From: an uncultured Paracoccaceae bacterium
GTDB lineage: Bacteria > Pseudomonadota > Alphaproteobacteria > Rhodobacterales > Rhodobacteraceae
Reading direction: 5' to 3'
Assembly (NCBI GenBank): GCA_913054485.1
Contig: CAJXHQ010000123.1
Coordinates: 1-7,984, forward strand
DNA length: 7,984 bases
A model generated the notes under the pieces. That model was given only the letters and a program-made list of their open reading frames with translations. It was not told the origin of the DNA and searched no databases. The translations under genes and the position numbers were made by a program. Of this stretch, positions 6,580 through 7,984 are shown piece after piece (the stretch's first letter is position 1; the number at the start of each line of letters is the position of its first letter).

Positions 6580-7818
6580 CTAGTGAACCGCGCGGCCTAG
6601 GGAATCACCGCCAGCACCGCCCTGCGCTCCAGGCAGATGGGCCGGAACGCCAAACCCGCCAGCCGCCCCTTTTGGCTGGCTTGCCGCGAGGTCCGGATGC
6701 AGCCAAAGGGCCGTCTCTTCAACCCTGGCGGCCATGCCGTGAATCTTCAGGCTCAGCGCCGAAGCGTCGTGCTGCGCGGTGACACTCAGCCGGTCTCCGG
6801 GGTCAACAGGGCGCGGCTGTTCCAGCAGGAAGGCTGTGCGTCCCCAGTGGCCGCCGGAGGCCAAGCCATTGTCCACCTGGATGCCCGGTGCCAGCTCCAT
6901 TGTAAAACTGACCAGAACCGCATGGGCCATGCCCGTCTGGCAGCAGCGAAGCACGCTGTCTGCGCGCGCCGGGTTAATATCCGGCCGGGTGAAATCGAAG
7001 GCAAACAGCTTCTCCGCCGGACCCAGAGCCCGCATATTACAGGCCGCCAGATCGTTGGGTGTGATCTGCGCAACATTGGCAAAGCGGTGAAACGCACCGA
7101 GATCAAAGCCTTCCGCCTCCTGCGGCCGCCACTGTTCCAGCAGCGCATCGCTCTCGACCAGCTCTGCAACCAGGGCGCCCCGCTCCGGGACAGACTGCGC
7201 ACCGGGCTTGGCCAGCGCCGACATCGCATGGGTCAGCGTTGCCATCGCCCCCTCGCCCAGCAGGACCGTGTCGACGATCTCCGAGATCACGATATCGGCA
7301 GGCTCAGGGATATCCACGCCCACCACAATGTCATGCGACCATTTCGGCACCACCGTGATCCGGCTGCTCAGCCCGTTGGCGGCGATCACCTGCTCGGCCG
7401 CCGCGGCAATCAGCGGCTGCTGCTCGCAGGTGTAGACATGTTTCGCCCCGGCCCGCGCCGCCAGCATCGCAGTCAGCCCCGCGCCGCAGCCGATATCCAG
7501 CACGACATCGCCCGGTTTCACCTTGGCCTCGATCGCCCGTGCATAAGCCCGGTTGCGTGCCTGGTCCGCCAGCATCGGGAAATGCCAGCGCGGCACCGAG
7601 ACCTGGTGCAGCCGCTCTTGCAGCACCTGCGCCTCGTGGTGGCAAGGATCAAGCCTCAGCGCCCGGGACAGAAGCTGCGCCGTGGTGAGGCCGCCATCGC
7701 TCAGAGGTTCCGCCTTGGCGCGCTGAACGAGCCGCTCCGCCGCCTGCGGGCGCCCGGAGTCGGGCGCCTGGATCGGCAGAGTTTGTGGTTGCGAGTAGCC
7801 TGCGTGCTCTTCCTGCAA
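6580..7818 (-). CDS. PRMT9/PRMT7-like protein arginine methyltransferase with TPR-like N-terminus
   Basis: A class I S-adenosylmethionine-dependent methyltransferase with a protein arginine methyltransferase pattern. Residues about 45-75 (TAQLLSRALRLDPCHHEAQVLQERL) resemble a TPR helix pair. RWHFPMLADQARNRAYARAI (78-96) matches the N-terminal signature of PRMT9. VLDIGCGAGLTAMLAA (106-121) is motif I, Glu132 in CEQQP follows strand 2, and SEIVDTVLLGEG (179-190) supplies the double-Glu loop (Glu180, Glu189) that positions the target arginine. GHWGRTAFLLEQP (323-335) corresponds to the THW loop. Expected role: methylation of arginine in proteins, or of a smaller guanidino compound; bacterial substrates are unknown to me. 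The start is a TTG at 7818 with AAGGAAAG upstream. The open frame gives 412 residues, but the last 28 are probably a frameshifted tail (see 6597-6673); the repaired protein would be 406 residues. It is convergent with the EamA gene and appears monocistronic. Confidence 0.82.
   Translation of the reverse strand: MQEEHAGYSQPQTLPIQAPDSGRPQAAERLVQRAKAEPLSDGGLTTAQLLSRALRLDPCHHEAQVLQERLHQVSVPRWHFPMLADQARNRAYARAIEAKVKPGDVVLDIGCGAGLTAMLAARAGAKHVYTCEQQPLIAAAAEQVIAANGLSSRITVVPKWSHDIVVGVDIPEPADIVISEIVDTVLLGEGAMATLTHAMSALAKPGAQSVPERGALVAELVESDALLEQWRPQEAEGFDLGAFHRFANVAQITPNDLAACNMRALGPAEKLFAFDFTRPDINPARADSVLRCCQTGMAHAVLVSFTMELAPGIQVDNGLASGGHWGRTAFLLEQPRPVDPGDRLSVTAQHDASALSLKIHGMAARVEETALWLHPDLAASQPKGAAGGFGVPAHLPGAQGGAGGDSLGRAVH
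6597..6673 (-). pseudogene. Out-of-frame native C-terminus of the methyltransferase
   Basis: On the minus strand the gene passes through CCAAAAGGGGCGG (A-run 6673-6670, G-run 6669-6666). Skipping one base in either run switches to a frame that reads 22 residues, RLAGLAFRPICL then ERRAVLAVIP, and stops at TAG 6599-6597. This alternative tail has G or C at the third position in 20 of 22 codons and looks like folded protein. The tail in the annotated frame (residues 385-412) is Gly/Ala-rich, with 16 of 28. The likely explanation is a one-base expansion of the homopolymer run, as a mutation, a phase-variable state or a sequencing error. Confidence 0.65.
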
Positions 7819-7824
7819 TTTTAT

Positions 7825-7832
7825 CTTTCCTT
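7825..7832 (-). promoter_or_regulatory. Ribosome binding site deciding a TTG start
   Basis: The minus strand reads AAGGAAAG here, followed by ATAAAA and TTG at 7818. The AAGGA core leaves 9 bases to the TTG, good Shine-Dalgarno spacing. No ATG in the methyltransferase frame lies nearby before the TPR-like segment, so this site supports TTG as the true start. Confidence 0.55.
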
Positions 7833-7890
7833 ATTTGAAGCAAATGCTGCCTTTCCGGCATATTCACCAGGTCCGTCTAAGAAATGGTAA

Positions 7891-7903
7891 AGCCCGCCGG
7901 GCT
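7891..7903 (-). terminator. Short hairpin, possible terminator of the gene entering from the right
   Basis: AGCCC-GCC-GGGCT on the plus strand forms a 5-bp stem. Read on the minus strand it is followed by TTTACCATTTCTT, a broken T-rich stretch, and it lies just past the putative stop codon at 7912-7910. The stem is short, so strength is doubtful. Confidence 0.35.
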
Positions 7904-7909
7904 GCCAGC

Positions 7910-7984
7910 CTATCCAAACTGGCCCAATCCGCGGAACGATGCAGTCTTGCGCAGAAGGATTTTGAGAAAATCCTCACCAAGAGC
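7910..7984 (-). CDS. Possible C-terminal end of an unidentified gene (partial)
   Basis: From the right edge the minus strand reads 24 open codons (ALGEDFLKILLRKTASF, then RGLGQFG) ending at TAG 7912-7910. The residue mix is natural for an amphipathic C-terminus, and a small hairpin follows the stop, as expected at a gene end. A stretch of 24 codons is too short for a family assignment and could be chance; third-position G/C preference is weaker than in the other genes. If real, this gene lies upstream of and in the same direction as the methyltransferase, which would then sit about 90 bases downstream. Confidence 0.3.
   Translation of the reverse strand, partial: ALGEDFLKILLRKTASFRGLGQFG
7956..7974. 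repeat. Perfect 8-3-8 inverted repeat
   Basis: AGGATTTT-GAG-AAAATCCT is a perfect dyad with 8-base arms and a 3-base centre. It is A/T-rich against the surrounding G/C-rich DNA. It could be an operator if this stretch is noncoding, or a chance feature inside the codons (GEDFLKIL) of the possible partial gene. The sequence does not distinguish these. Confidence 0.4.

Noticed and set aside
7649..7867. Minus-strand 72-codon frame starting with ATG just upstream of the methyltransferase
   Set aside because: It overlaps the TPR-like N-terminus in another frame, is Arg-rich, and has no domain. The TTG start in the methyltransferase frame has a good ribosome binding site.
6637..7890. Plus-strand open frame of 417 codons opposite the methyltransferase gene
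   Set aside because: Arg/Gln-rich shadow composition with no domain, whereas the opposite strand carries clear methyltransferase motifs.
1..7984. tRNA, rRNA, CRISPR, insertion sequence or prophage
   Set aside because: No cloverleaf, repeat-spacer array, transposase or integrase, or phage-like gene was seen on either strand.

Overview
The window reads as a high-GC alphaproteobacterial chromosome segment, most likely from the Roseobacter/Rhodobacteraceae group. This rests on the protein character (a small CDF-type cation transporter with a divergent MerR regulator, MatB, chorismate synthase) and on strong G/C preference at third codon positions. I could not search a database, so genus is not assigned. 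It looks like ordinary core or near-core chromosome. I see no insertion sequence, phage gene, CRISPR array, tRNA or rRNA.

Layout. (1) 6-2709, plus strand: a tightly packed run of aroC (chorismate synthase), an HD-domain phosphohydrolase and an AEC-family permease. The start and stop codons overlap at both junctions, so the three are probably co-transcribed and translationally coupled. (2) 2713-3820: a metal-response pair. A MerR-family regulator on the minus strand faces a small CDF-like cation transporter on the plus strand. Between them lies a textbook MerR-type promoter (TTGAAC, 19-bp spacer with a perfect dyad, TACAAT). The regulator is frameshifted: its cysteine-containing metal-binding tail is still readable in another frame downstream of the premature stop. 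(3) 3865-5370, minus strand: matB, malonyl-CoA synthetase. (4) 5497-6420, plus strand: an EamA/DMT-family permease, divergent from matB across a 126-bp region carrying two small dyads. (5) 6580-7818, minus strand: a protein arginine methyltransferase-like protein resembling eukaryotic PRMT9/PRMT7, with a TPR-like N-terminus. Its last residues appear to be read in the wrong frame after an AAAA-GGGG run. (6) 7910-7984, minus strand: possibly the last codons of another gene, followed by a small hairpin.

The points most worth attention are the bacterial PRMT9-like methyltransferase, the two C-terminal frameshifts (in the MerR regulator and the methyltransferase), and the variant metal site predicted for the transporter. 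No wholly new multi-gene system is evident.
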